From NCBI GenBank assembly GCA_035079385.1, contig JAVHKY010000010.1, positions 2,976,001 to 3,040,000 of the forward strand: a stretch of DNA of 64,000 nt, in the 5' to 3' direction. Below are positions 26,100 through 35,014 of this stretch, in pieces. A model generated the notes under the pieces. The model ran no database searches and was not told where the DNA came from. It worked only from the letters and a program-made list of their open reading frames with translations. Made by a program: the position numbers and the translations under genes. How positions within the stretch are numbered: position 1 is the stretch's first letter; every line of letters starts with the position of its first letter. Origin of the DNA: Aspidiotus rigidus. Taxonomy: Eukaryota; Arthropoda; Insecta; Hemiptera; Diaspididae.

Positions 26100-29000
26100 A
26101 ATAATAGTAATAATAATAATAGTTAAATGATAATAATAATAATATTAATCATGAGCAGACATTATACACACACACCCCCACCAACACACACACACAAGTA
26201 ACCGGTTCCTCCTTATTAGGGCACTCAACAAATGCACTAATTCTACTTTTAAAGGTAGGCTGAAGATCTTATTATATCAGAACATCCAGACATGCAGATC
26301 TGAACTGTTTTTTCGACTGCGACAATATGTCAAGAGTATCCCCCCCAGGTTTCTTTTCCAGGTCATTATAAAGGGCACATGCTCTGTTCACAAATGAGTG
26401 TTTCAGGGGTCCTTTGTTTGTATGACTTATGTAAAATGTTTCCCTAAGCCTTGCATTTAACCGCGGAACCCGTAAGGTGATCTCCTGAAGCAAGGCAGGA
26501 TCCTTTTGCCCCTGCAAGACATCGTGCAGATAGTCGAGCATTGTCAGTTTACGTCTTTCCTGTAGTGAATAGATTTCGAATCCTGCTAACAGATCGACGT
26601 ACTCAATTTCGTGCGGGTAATACTGAAATATTTTCATGTACGTAAATTTCAAAAAACGACGCTGTATGTTTTCTAGAGCTTTCGAGTATTTGTCATATAT
26701 AGGATCCCATATCAGCGCTCCAAATTCCATATTCGACCTTACGAAAGCATAATACAGGGTTAGGATGGTACGAATATCTTTGAAGCCGTTAACATTCCTC
26801 ATTACAAAACCCATTGCTCTTTTACTTTTACTGATTAATTGATTAGTATGTATATCAAAGTAAAGACGTTTGTCCATTATGATACCTAGGTCACGTACAT
26901 AATCATTACGACAGAGAATTGTTTCAGTCATTCTATAATCATGCGTTATTAAATTATTAGTTTTACGCGTAAAAGTTATTGTCTCGCATTTTTTGACATT
27001 AAATGGTAAGCAATTAACCCTGCTCCAAGAGACCATCGCATCCAAATCATCCTGCAAGGCTTGTGCGTCCGAGCTTGTTGATATCGGTTTATACAATTTT
27101 ATATCATCTGCAAATAGAAGTATTTTCGAAGAAGACAAAACCCTAGTAATGTCGTCTATAAAGATCAGGAATAGTAAAGGGCCAAGATTCGACCCCTGCG
27201 GGACACCCGACGGGCAACTAAATAGCTCCGATTGACAACCCTTATACGCCACGTATTGTGATCTTTTTTCCAAGTACGAGGTAAAGAAACATACGAGCCC
27301 CTCCGAGAAACCCAGTTGTATCATTTTTCTCAGTAATATTCTGTGATTAATTTTGTCAAACGCCTTCTGGAAGTCTGTGTAGATTGCGTCAATTTGCTGC
27401 CCCCTAGCAAAAGTGGTTAGTATGTCCTGTTTGAAATGTATTAGATTAGTGATGACACTCCGTGATTTAAGGAAACCATGTTGGGAGGGGGACATTCTTT
27501 GTTGGACCTGATTACAGATTATTATATGTATTGTGGATTCCATGATTTTCGCGGGCATTGGCAGCAACGACACCGGCCTGTGATTTCGAATGTCACTACT
27601 GTCAGCCCCCTTTGGGACAGGGGTGATTTTACTTGCCTTCCAGATATCAGGAAATACGTTCGACTTAATACATTGATTATATACGTAGGTGAGAGGTTCC
27701 ACCAAGTAATTCCTGCACCCTTTATATATGTATGCCGGTATGTTGTCCGGCCCCAACGCCCTCTTCGGTTTCAAGTTTTTGAGAGCTTTAAATACTACGT
27801 GTTTATGTATTTTCGATATGCTGATTACACTTTCAGTTCTAAGAGGGGCGTAACTGGTTGAAGGACTACTCGGAAGAGGATTATTATCAACATTGTCACT
27901 CACGTAAACGGTCGAGAAGTGTTCTGCAAATTTCTTCGCTATTTCTTGTTGCTCAGTGACAGTTTGACCATCAAAGGTTTTGGTGTCTATAGTGTTTCTC
28001 GTTGCTTTTCTTTGATCAACAAACTTCCAGAAAGCGTTTGGGTTAGTTACCAGGTTCTCCTCAGTCATATGCAGGTATGCGTCATAAGCCGCCTTAATCT
28101 GTTTCTTAGATTCTGCCCTAAGAGACCTGTATGTGCTGTCGTCACCTTGCGTTCCCTTTTTTCGAAGAAGCTTACGCCGTTCGCGTTCCTTAGCCTGAAT
28201 TGTTTTAATGACCTCTCTTGTGAACCACGGCGGATATTTGTGTTTCCTAGCGTCGTTATAAGATCGTGTCGGGACCCAAGGGAAAATTATTTTGCTCATT
28301 GTATCTTGGAAATAAGTTGCCGCCTCATTGGGATCCCTCATATTGTACAAAGTCGCCCAACTCTGAGATTTTATCGAGTCATATATTTTTTCAAAGTTTG
28401 CCTTGGCGTAGCACATTACTGTTTTATTGTTGTTAGAGGTGGAGGGTCTTCTGTTTAGTTTAGCAGGCATTTTAAATGGTATTATTATGCTTAATGGTGG
28501 ATGATACTCATCTACTTTTTTAGTGATTGAGATATCTTTGCCTACGCGTATTTCATTAATATTACCCAAAATAAGATCGAGTGTATTTCCTTGCACGTTT
28601 TCTATAGCATTGAAAGAGCCAAGATCGTTCGAGATAATAAAGTCGTGTAAAATTTGATCCCTCATGTTTAAAATTCGCAACTCATTGCCCCCTAAACTGT
28701 TGTTATATTGGAAGGTTGGGGAATTAAAGTCTCCTAGGATTAGAATACCCTCATTCGAATGAAGTTGACTCAAGTGCATGGAGATGGTATCACAGACTCT
28801 TGTGTAGGTTGCAGTAGTTGTGTTTGGGGGAAAATAAAAAACACCTATGTTAATTGTTTTGTTATTCGAATGTGATCGGGATTTTACCCAGACGTAGTCG
28901 CAGTCAGAATCTCGTATGCCATCAAGGAGAATCCTTTGCGAATGATGAACAGTAGATACCGCCAATAGCACCCCTCCTCCTCTCACTTTCCCAGTCACTG

Positions 29001-32000
29001 CTATATTTCTGTCTTTCCTATGAACAATATATGCGTCGCAGAAGACTTCTGCTGAGTGCACCCCATCGTACAACCATGTCTCAGTCAAGGCTACAAAGTC
29101 ATAATGCGATTGACATGAAAATTGGTACACCTCACTCGTCCTTGACCGCAAGCCCCGGACGTTCTGATAGATACCGTCTAACTGATAAGTACTCATCTTA
29201 GGTTACAGCATCACATGCATTGACCAGAGAATCCCTAATACCAGCGTATAGCTGAAAAAGAAACCGGTTACCACTCTCACATTCATACGTGCTACCCTTA
29301 AAAGCTAAGTAAAATAAAAACAAAGAAAAATCGACACATTTATCATTTGCATACTCGCATTCATTCATTTCTCCCTCACTGCAAAATCCACTTCTACCCA
29401 CCCATTCATTCAAACATCTCCATACATTCATATCAACTCTTTCTTTCATAAACCACTCTCTCTCACTCCGCATCATATTCTCGGGCCATGGCACATATTC
29501 ATCCACAACAAAAATTGGGCATACATTCACATCATTCAGAACATTCATTCGAACACTGACACAACGAAAGTTATTCATAACAACAAACTTGAGATTCGAA
29601 AATAAAAATAAAAACGAGATAAATAGAAACAATATCAGTATGCTTACGAAGCACCTAAGTGATGATATCATTGATCCATTAATGATGCGTCGCCCCGATG
29701 AGTAATGTTTAATACGATACATGAGGTTAACAATAACCCAATGAAGAGTACGTTAGTCCATTTGCGAGTAATGACTGGAATCTCGTGCAACGAGCGAAAC
29801 GCTCGTCGACCGAAACTTCAATAAAACGATAAGATAGCTTGCCCCCTCCATCTCAAGATATTGGAATAGACGAATAGGAAGACAGCACCCAAATTCATGA
29901 CCAAATATGGTCATGAACTCAAGTGGGAAGAAATAGGAACAGGATAAAACGAGAATAATCATCAAATACATAATATTTGATGATGGGAAAAACCATAGAA
30001 AGGAAAAAAAGGAAGGAAAGAAATACAGGAAAGAGACAGAGAAAGATGGAGAGAGAAAGATAGCTATACGTATTCGATTTGCACACACCAATTTACACGC
30101 ACGAAAAGATGGATACTTTACAGTATGCAATAAGGAACGCTGGAAAAGCCTTATAGACCTTTTTCTCAGTGACGTCATGTAACACTGTTGACTGGCTGCT
30201 GCTGCAGTTCCCCTTTCCCTGGCTCCAAGCCGTGTGAACGATAAGCAAAATGTAAACAACAGATTTTACATGTTAATTCTCATAAGAAAAAAATGGTTGA
30301 AAAATTATAGGCAAAAATCTTGGTAATTAGATTCATCATCTTGAGGCTTTTATTGATTTTTTGAGCCGGAACACTTCCGCTATTTTGTTACCTCTTAGAA
30401 GTAACAATACTTGGAAAACCACTAATTGTTATTATAGTGAGATGGAAAATGTAGGTACAGAGTCGTACTGATTTTTAAAAAATTGTTAGAAAATTAGAAA
30501 TTATTGCAGAGAGTTGTTACTTGGTATAAAAATTCAGTTCGTTTGAATCAATAATGTTCAGAAAAATTATATTTGTGACCTATTACGAGAAAAAACCCTT
30601 AGTCGTCAACGAATCGCTGGGTTTTTTCTCGTGACAGGTCACATTTGTAAGTAGATTTCTCAATTTTTCATCAGTTTTGAAAAATTCAGCAATATTAGGG
30701 TACTACCAGCGGGATGTGGAAAGATACCCCGAAGCATCTCAAGATTGTCGCAATCCAAGCAGAATCCTGCAACAACTATCATGTTTTAAGAGACAGGACT
30801 TCTATAATGTACCGTGATTTTGGATATCTCAATTCAAGTGTACAGAGGAAAAAGGAGGACTGTCCAAATGATTATGAATCTAACAAAATGGTTTCTCCTG
30901 AAGGGTGCAAAAAACTCAGCTGTCCAAATTGTTTCTTTCATTTCCCCTGTACTCTTCAATTAACATTTTGGTGGAAAAATTATTCTAATTTTATTTTCAA
31001 TTTTGTCGATTGTAGCGCTCCTAGCGGATGACCGGTACAAATTGTCAAATTATAATTCGCATGGGCGATTGCAAGCGTTGAAATAATATTTGCGTAACTG
31101 GAAATAAAAATCAACAAAGAGTAAAATATCCCACCAGAGTCTCAATTAAGGTGTCTAATGAGATATTTGAGAAAGTATCCGGTTTTTGTATCCTTCCGCT
31201 TGACGGTCCTGCTCTAGTACTGTAGAGAGAGTGTGCTGACTGTGCTCTATACATTGCATTGCTAGCGTGTGCTAGCCATGCAAAAAGTTGAAACTGTTGA
31301 AACCACGTCCAAACCTTTTTTTTCTTTTTTTCCAATTTTCCATTACAATATAACGGGAATAAAATATTTAACTCCCAGAGTTGGGAAGCTAGCTCAAAGC
31401 CAAAAGTCGGAGAATTTTTAGGAAGAAAACCAGGGTGGCCAAAAAAATAATGTTTAAAACATTCTCATAAGAACCAATGTAAATTTCTCAATTTTCGGAT
31501 TTTTCCTGTTTTAAGCATCGTTTGTTTGGAACATCGCAACCCTGAAAAAAAGTAAAAAGCTGAATGTGGGAAGCCAAAAATAAATCCCAATATTAAAAGT
31601 CAAAAGCTACAAGCCAAAGAATTTTGGTATGAAAAAGATGAAAAATTGAAAGCTCAAAGTTTTATATTACAGAACGATAGCTAAGAGCCAAAAGCTCAAG
31701 TTTTGTCCATTGGCTGTCCAACTCTGCCAACTCCTTGTTGATTTTCGTTCTGAGTTACGCATTTATCAGCCACTTTGGCGCTGTAATCGCTCATGTAGTT
31801 TACATCCCCCTATGGTTTTCGATCAAAATAATTTTACCCAAGTGGATAACGGTTATCGGTCCGGCCAGCTTTCAAAATTAAAACGGTTACCGGTTGCATA
31901 AGTATTTTTCTGAAACGGTCAAACAGTCATAGCACTTGTGGATGGCCATTATTGAAAAATGAAGAAAAAACATTTTTGTTGAAGAAAAAGCATGTTTTTA

Positions 32001-34085
32001 TACAAAAAAACATGTTTTTGAACTAAAAAACATATAACTCTCAGTATCACTGTTATGATGACCGGAACACTCATTGATCAAACGGTCATGGTCAAGGTCA
32101 ATGTAGTAGTTTTCTTCTAAACAGTTATCGGTCAATTGGTCATGAAAATTTTTTTTCCTTTCGGTCATCGGTTATAATAATTATAACAGTTGTATAACTG
32201 TTATTTTGCAAACCCTACATCCCCGTTGTGGAAAGCGTGTCAAAAAAGAGTCATGCTATCTGTCTACACCAAAGTCAAGAAAGTATCAAGCAGCATCTGA
32301 CAGAAATTGTAACCTCTCCCAAAATGTTAGCATATGAATGTATTATTTTGGGACGACAGTAAAGAGACAGAAAACTGACGAAATACGTTGTCAATATTTT
32401 TGAACAGTGGGGCTACATTATTCTACATTGATATCAAAGATAACAAGTTTGGAAATAATTTGCTCAACAGTAAAAACAGTCAAATATTTTTCCATTTTTT
32501 CTGATATATGCACTACTGCTCCAAAGTAGTCAATAGCCAACTTTCATGGACTTTTCGAAGAAAGAAAAAAAAAAACAATTAAAAAGTTTAGGCAATAACG
32601 GTAGTGCCTTGCAAGAATACAAGTCAATAGTTTTGTTGAAACAAAAAAGTAAACCTAAAATTCTGCATTTCAGGTCAATATGGTCCAGCTATTTGCCTAA
32701 TATTAGCATCGTATACTGGATGCAATCCATTCCTGACTGTTATGTTACTGACCATTGGACTGGGCTTGAACGGCGCAATATACTCCGGATTCAAAGTTAA
32801 CCATCTAGATATCTCACCACGATTTGCTGGCATTTTGATGAGCTTCACAAATTGCTTAGCAAATTTTTCAGGTCTAATTGCCCCTAATGTTGCTGGTGTT
32901 CTGATTAATAAGCGGGTAAGTGCTAGTTTTCTCTAATTATGCGCTACACAATGTGCCGTAATAAATACTATACCAACTAAGGAGCTGCAATATCCACACC
33001 CGATAGATGCTTATTTCTTGGAAGCATGAGCATTACACAAGCACAGGCTAAGCCAAGACTCCGCTTCACATAGGGTAAATAATTTGTGGCGTTAAAGAGA
33101 TTTCTGACACAAAATACTTTATCTGCGAGTAGCGAAGCTACCAAACACTCTATGCTGTATTATTTATGAAAAAAGGAGGTGTACAAAGTTATAGGCCATC
33201 TTTTGTGTAGTCACTCACTGAAAAGAATGAAGAAACACAGGCAGAAAACATCTGTATTTGCGATCAGTAGTATATAGGGCTTCCATAGGCTGCGGTAGTA
33301 TCATCATTGATGTTACACTGGTGATTATAATTCCATACGAGTACGAAGGCAAAACCTTGATCGTGTGATAAGCACCATCTACCTCAAATATTCAAACCTA
33401 GTTCTTTTTTGACGTTACCGTGATAGGGAGAATATAGAAATCAGGGCTCAGAGCTGAAAAATTCAGCTTCAGATTTTGGCCTAAACTTACAACCTAGGAA
33501 AATAAAGCTCTGATGCGGTTCTTCGCTTCGAAAAATTATGAAAAATATAGCTGACTTTTGACTTTTGGATAACTGCAACGTGCCCCGAGTGATAGAAATT
33601 TGTAGGGTGTGACGTCATCATAAAGAAGAACAAGTTTTCATGACCTTTGCAGGGACTCTAAACCTCTCTGTTATAGGATTTTCGCGAACCAGTCGAGAGA
33701 CAAAGTCACACTTTATTCCAAATAAAAAGAAAAAATAATACGTACTCTGGAAAATATTGGGATTAAAGTCTTCAACTTCAACTATAAGTAGACCTATCCA
33801 CTAAAACATTGTACAGACTTTTATTTATTTATTTATTTATAGCCAACTCAAGCGGCTTGGCGAATCGTGTTCTTTGTGGCGGCTGCAATTTATATTCTCG
33901 GCGCTACATTCTACCTTCTTTTTGCATCCGGCGTGAAAGAGACATGGGACGACCGAAGAACACAGCGAAGTAAAAGCTCGAAGGATACATCGAGCCCGAA
34001 GAAAGGTTCAATAGGGACGACCGGGTTTGAATCCACTAATGTATTCGGGATTATCAACACTTCTTTCGACGACAAAAAAGTTTAG
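19599..34085 (+). CDS. SLC17-family MFS transporter (sialin / Na-phosphate cotransporter-like)
   Basis: Eight exons: 19599-19817, 20293-20538, 22526-22613, 23257-23483, 23579-23728, 24047-24179, 32674-32915, 33843-34085. All have GT-AG junctions in matching phase and give about 515 residues. This is a 12-helix major facilitator that moves organic or inorganic anions, probably with H+ or Na+, across plasma or lysosomal membrane. It has the SLC17 signature across exons 2-4: FIQGLGE, GPIVPCSHAILAKWIPPNER, SRMGAF, then GAQFGTVLAMPISGF. Helix 1 has MRTNMSIAIVAMV. The start is uncertain: ATG 19599 keeps the frame, but an acceptor-like TTTGTTGCAG just after it could mean that an upstream exon supplies the N-terminus. 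Substrate cannot be told from sequence. Intron 6 (8.5 kb) holds an antisense retrotransposon. Confidence 0.93.
20539..22525 (+). other. intron 2 of the SLC17 gene
   Basis: Non-coding apart from a small foldback element at 22093-22214. No other structure was identified. Confidence 0.85.
22093..22214. mobile_element. small foldback/MITE-like element
   Basis: Outer arms (CCGTCTACAGAAAC... and the inverse of ...ATTTCTTTGGACGG) match at about 19 of 23 positions. An inner perfect 17-bp pair lies at 22126-22142 and 22165-22181 (CAATCAGGAGAAAAAGA and its complement). About 122 bp, non-coding, inside intron 2. Confidence 0.7.
24264..24312 (+). repeat. 21-bp tandem repeat, ~2.3 copies
   Basis: GCGGGACAAACGACCAGTAGT starts at 24264 (21-bp period; shown 20 bases and one), recurs at 24285 and begins again at 24306. 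It lies 85 bp inside intron 6. Confidence 0.85.
24383..24530. repeat. foldback with 38-bp arms
   Basis: Arms 24383-24420 and 24493-24530 match at 34 of 38 positions (core ATCAATACAGTGGGCTT). The loop is 72 nt. A second pair (ATTGCATACTTATTT near 24373 and its inverse near 24454) lies across it. Confidence 0.8.
25986..26029 (-). other. 3'-terminal hairpin of the CR1/Jockey-like element
   Basis: Arms GTGGTGCCGCC (25986-25996) and GGCGACACCAC (26019-26029) pair at 10 of 11 positions, with a 22-nt loop. The same hairpin and loop core (ATTGGTCT, ACTGTTG) occur in the truncated relative at 60390-60431, next to the A-rich tail in both. Confidence 0.85.
26052..26198. repeat. TAA and CA microsatellites in the retroelement 3' UTR
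   Basis: Interrupted (AAT)n at 26052-26150 and (CA)n at about 26166-26198, between ORF2 and the terminal hairpin. Confidence 0.95.
26272..29196 (-). CDS. ORF2: endonuclease / reverse transcriptase, 974 aa
   Basis: Encodes the enzyme that nicks target DNA and copies element RNA onto the cut end. The N-terminal endonuclease/exonuclease/phosphatase domain (about residues 5-240) shows YQNVRGL, ALTETWL, GVFYFPP, ILGDFNSP and a closing EYHPPL. The reverse transcriptase (about 480-760) shows RPVSLLP, YTDFQKAFD (motif A), SGVPQGSNLGPLLF (B) and LLFADDIKLY (C). No RNase H domain follows; the C-terminal part is LINE-type connection sequence. The frame is open for 974 codons from a normal ATG, so the copy is young or under constraint. 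Its relative at 59.3 kb is truncated. Confidence 0.95.
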   Translation of the reverse strand: MSTYQLDGIYQNVRGLRSRTSEVYQFSCQSHYDFVALTETWLYDGVHSAEVFCDAYIVHRKDRNIAVTGKVRGGGVLLAVSTVHHSQRILLDGIRDSDCDYVWVKSRSHSNNKTINIGVFYFPPNTTTATYTRVCDTISMHLSQLHSNEGILILGDFNSPTFQYNNSLGGNELRILNMRDQILHDFIISNDLGSFNAIENVQGNTLDLILGNINEIRVGKDISITKKVDEYHPPLSIIIPFKMPAKLNRRPSTSNNNKTVMCYAKANFEKIYDSIKSQSWATLYNMRDPNEAATYFQDTMSKIIFPWVPTRSYNDARKHKYPPWFTREVIKTIQAKERERRKLLRKKGTQGDDSTYRSLRAESKKQIKAAYDAYLHMTEENLVTNPNAFWKFVDQRKATRNTIDTKTFDGQTVTEQQEIAKKFAEHFSTVYVSDNVDNNPLPSSPSTSYAPLRTESVISISKIHKHVVFKALKNLKPKRALGPDNIPAYIYKGCRNYLVEPLTYVYNQCIKSNVFPDIWKASKITPVPKGADSSDIRNHRPVSLLPMPAKIMESTIHIIICNQVQQRMSPSQHGFLKSRSVITNLIHFKQDILTTFARGQQIDAIYTDFQKAFDKINHRILLRKMIQLGFSEGLVCFFTSYLEKRSQYVAYKGCQSELFSCPSGVPQGSNLGPLLFLIFIDDITRVLSSSKILLFADDIKLYKPISTSSDAQALQDDLDAMVSWSRVNCLPFNVKKCETITFTRKTNNLITHDYRMTETILCRNDYVRDLGIIMDKRLYFDIHTNQLISKSKRAMGFVMRNVNGFKDIRTILTLYYAFVRSNMEFGALIWDPIYDKYSKALENIQRRFLKFTYMKIFQYYPHEIEYVDLLAGFEIYSLQERRKLTMLDYLHDVLQGQKDPALLQEITLRVPRLNARLRETFYISHTNKGPLKHSFVNRACALYNDLEKKPGGDTLDILSQSKKQFRSACLDVLI
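29198..29722 (-). CDS. possible ORF1 upstream of the RT ORF, 174 aa
   Basis: Open from ATG 29722 to TAA at 29198-29200; a single base separates that stop from the ORF2 start. I recognise no zinc knuckle, RRM or esterase motif, which are the usual ORF1 domains. What can be seen is a hydrophobic stretch near residues 22-50 (SILILFLFISFLFLF) that looks like a membrane segment, followed by a Cys- and acid-containing C-terminal part. The tight spacing suggests stop-restart translation as in some LINEs, but the frame could be open by chance. Confidence 0.4.
   Translation of the reverse strand: MYRIKHYSSGRRIINGSMISSLRCFVSILILFLFISFLFLFSNLKFVVMNNFRCVSVRMNVLNDVNVCPIFVVDEYVPWPENMMRSEREWFMKERVDMNVWRCLNEWVGRSGFCSEGEMNECEYANDKCVDFSLFLFYLAFKGSTYECESGNRFLFQLYAGIRDSLVNACDAVT
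30571..30646. repeat. inverted repeat with 28-bp arms
   Basis: Arms 30571-30598 and 30619-30646 match at 25 of 28 positions, with a perfect CGAGAAAAAACCC core and a 20-nt loop. Inside intron 6 of the SLC17 gene. Confidence 0.85.
32916..33842 (+). other. intron 7 of the SLC17 gene
   Basis: Non-coding. It ends in a TTTA microsatellite (33821-33840) that serves as the pyrimidine-rich stretch before the acceptor. It carries one TGACGTCA at 33610. Confidence 0.85.
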
Positions 34086-34178
34086 CGGGAAGACATCAAT
34101 TGATTTGAACATTTAGCGGAGTTCAAATTCCCAACACCAGTACGTAGTGCAGTGTTGGTTGCCCGCAAAGTAAAATGC

Positions 34179-34200
34179 ACGTGATTCTACAGAATCACGT
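34179..34200. repeat. perfect 10-bp-arm palindrome in the SLC17 3' UTR
   Basis: ACGTGATTCT (34179-34188) and AGAATCACGT (34191-34200) are exact reverse complements two bases apart, 94 nt after the SLC17 stop codon. Confidence 0.95.
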
Positions 34201-34635
34201 CGCGATTGGCATTTGACGTAGGTAGAAAGCGATACGATTTGTGGTGATGTATAGTCGCAGGGCAGTGTTCGTTACTGTAATCGAATCCTGCGAATTTTAA
34301 AATCGTGATTAAAATATACCAATCTATTTACAAATTTAGTACTTCCTAAGTTCAAAAAGCTACAAATAATATTATGGTAGTCAGTACTGTAAATAATACT
34401 TCGTTCGGTGCAGAGACTTTGATGAATATCGATACACAGCCTGACGAGGTATGTGTGGTCCGCATTATGTATGACTGTATTATGGGAATATAAATTGTCA
34501 TAACAACTTCGATTGGGTGAGAAAATTTTAAAGGAGGATAAAATTTGTAGTACATGAGTAATTGTTTTTTAATACACGTTTTTTATAATTGTTCTGTTTA
34601 AGATGTTTTATCGAAATGTGGCGTAGCGTAGATCT

Positions 34636-34641
34636 AATAAA
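34636..34641 (+). terminator. poly(A) signal AATAAA, SLC17 gene
   Basis: Canonical hexamer 551 nt past the stop codon, and the only good one I noted downstream on this strand. Confidence 0.5.
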
Positions 34642-34897
34642 TATCCGTATTTTTTTCCTATTTGTTTTCAAAGTTCGGAGTCTCCCATTAACAAGGAATG
34701 CATATAAGAATAATGAAATCCAACGAACTTCGACCAGGCTTTACGTCGTTTTTTCCAATTTACTGTGAAAAAAAAAACTTGCAAATTTATGCGATTCATC
34801 TCGTTCCTTCCTGGTCGTATGATAAGTGTAATCGAAATCAAGAGTGCCAAGTCTTACCATGAAAAGATGAAATTCTACTAATTATCGGATAACAATT

Positions 34898-34903
34898 TTT
34901 ATT
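34898..34903 (-). terminator. poly(A) signal AATAAA, FGGY kinase gene
   Basis: Hexamer on the - strand, 112 nt past the kinase stop codon. Confidence 0.6.
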
Positions 34904-35014
34904 TGATACCGTACGATTGCAACTACGTAAATACAGGTTTTCGCAACAATGAGAACAGTGAGCCTATATAAGGAGTCGATGACCTGGACATCTTCAACCA
35001 TTTACTTTTCTTCA

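Larger units (their letters stand above)
25938..29196 (-). mobile_element. CR1/Jockey-group non-LTR retrotransposon (ORF2 and 3' UTR)
   Basis: ORF2 (29196-26272) is followed by a 3' UTR with TAA and CA microsatellites (26052-26150, 26166-26198), a terminal hairpin (25986-26029) and an A-rich tail ending near 25938. It is antisense to the SLC17 gene and lies in its intron 6. The 5' end is not fixed; it may extend past 29.7 kb. I could not find a target-site duplication. Confidence 0.88.
24180..32673 (+). other. intron 6 of the SLC17 gene, 8.5 kb
   Basis: Joined in phase 1 (exon 6 ends with G, exon 7 starts with GT). It contains a 21-bp tandem repeat, a foldback, the antisense CR1/Jockey-like element and a 28-bp-arm inverted repeat. 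Sequence at 24600-25930 and 30700-32640 matches nothing I recognise. Confidence 0.9.
34086..35014. other. 3' intergenic region between SLC17 and FGGY genes
   Basis: Convergent genes, 929 bp between stop codons. Contains a palindrome at 34179-34200 and one poly(A) signal for each gene. No other gene was seen. Confidence 0.7.

Noticed and set aside
27478..28458. Open frames of 127-179 codons on the + strand
   Set aside because: They lie antisense to the intact endonuclease/RT frame and carry no motifs; shadows of that gene.
29753..30259. 168-codon - strand frame upstream of the LINE
   Set aside because: It starts at a TTG rather than ATG and is mostly hydrophobic low-complexity; probably LINE 5' UTR or flank.
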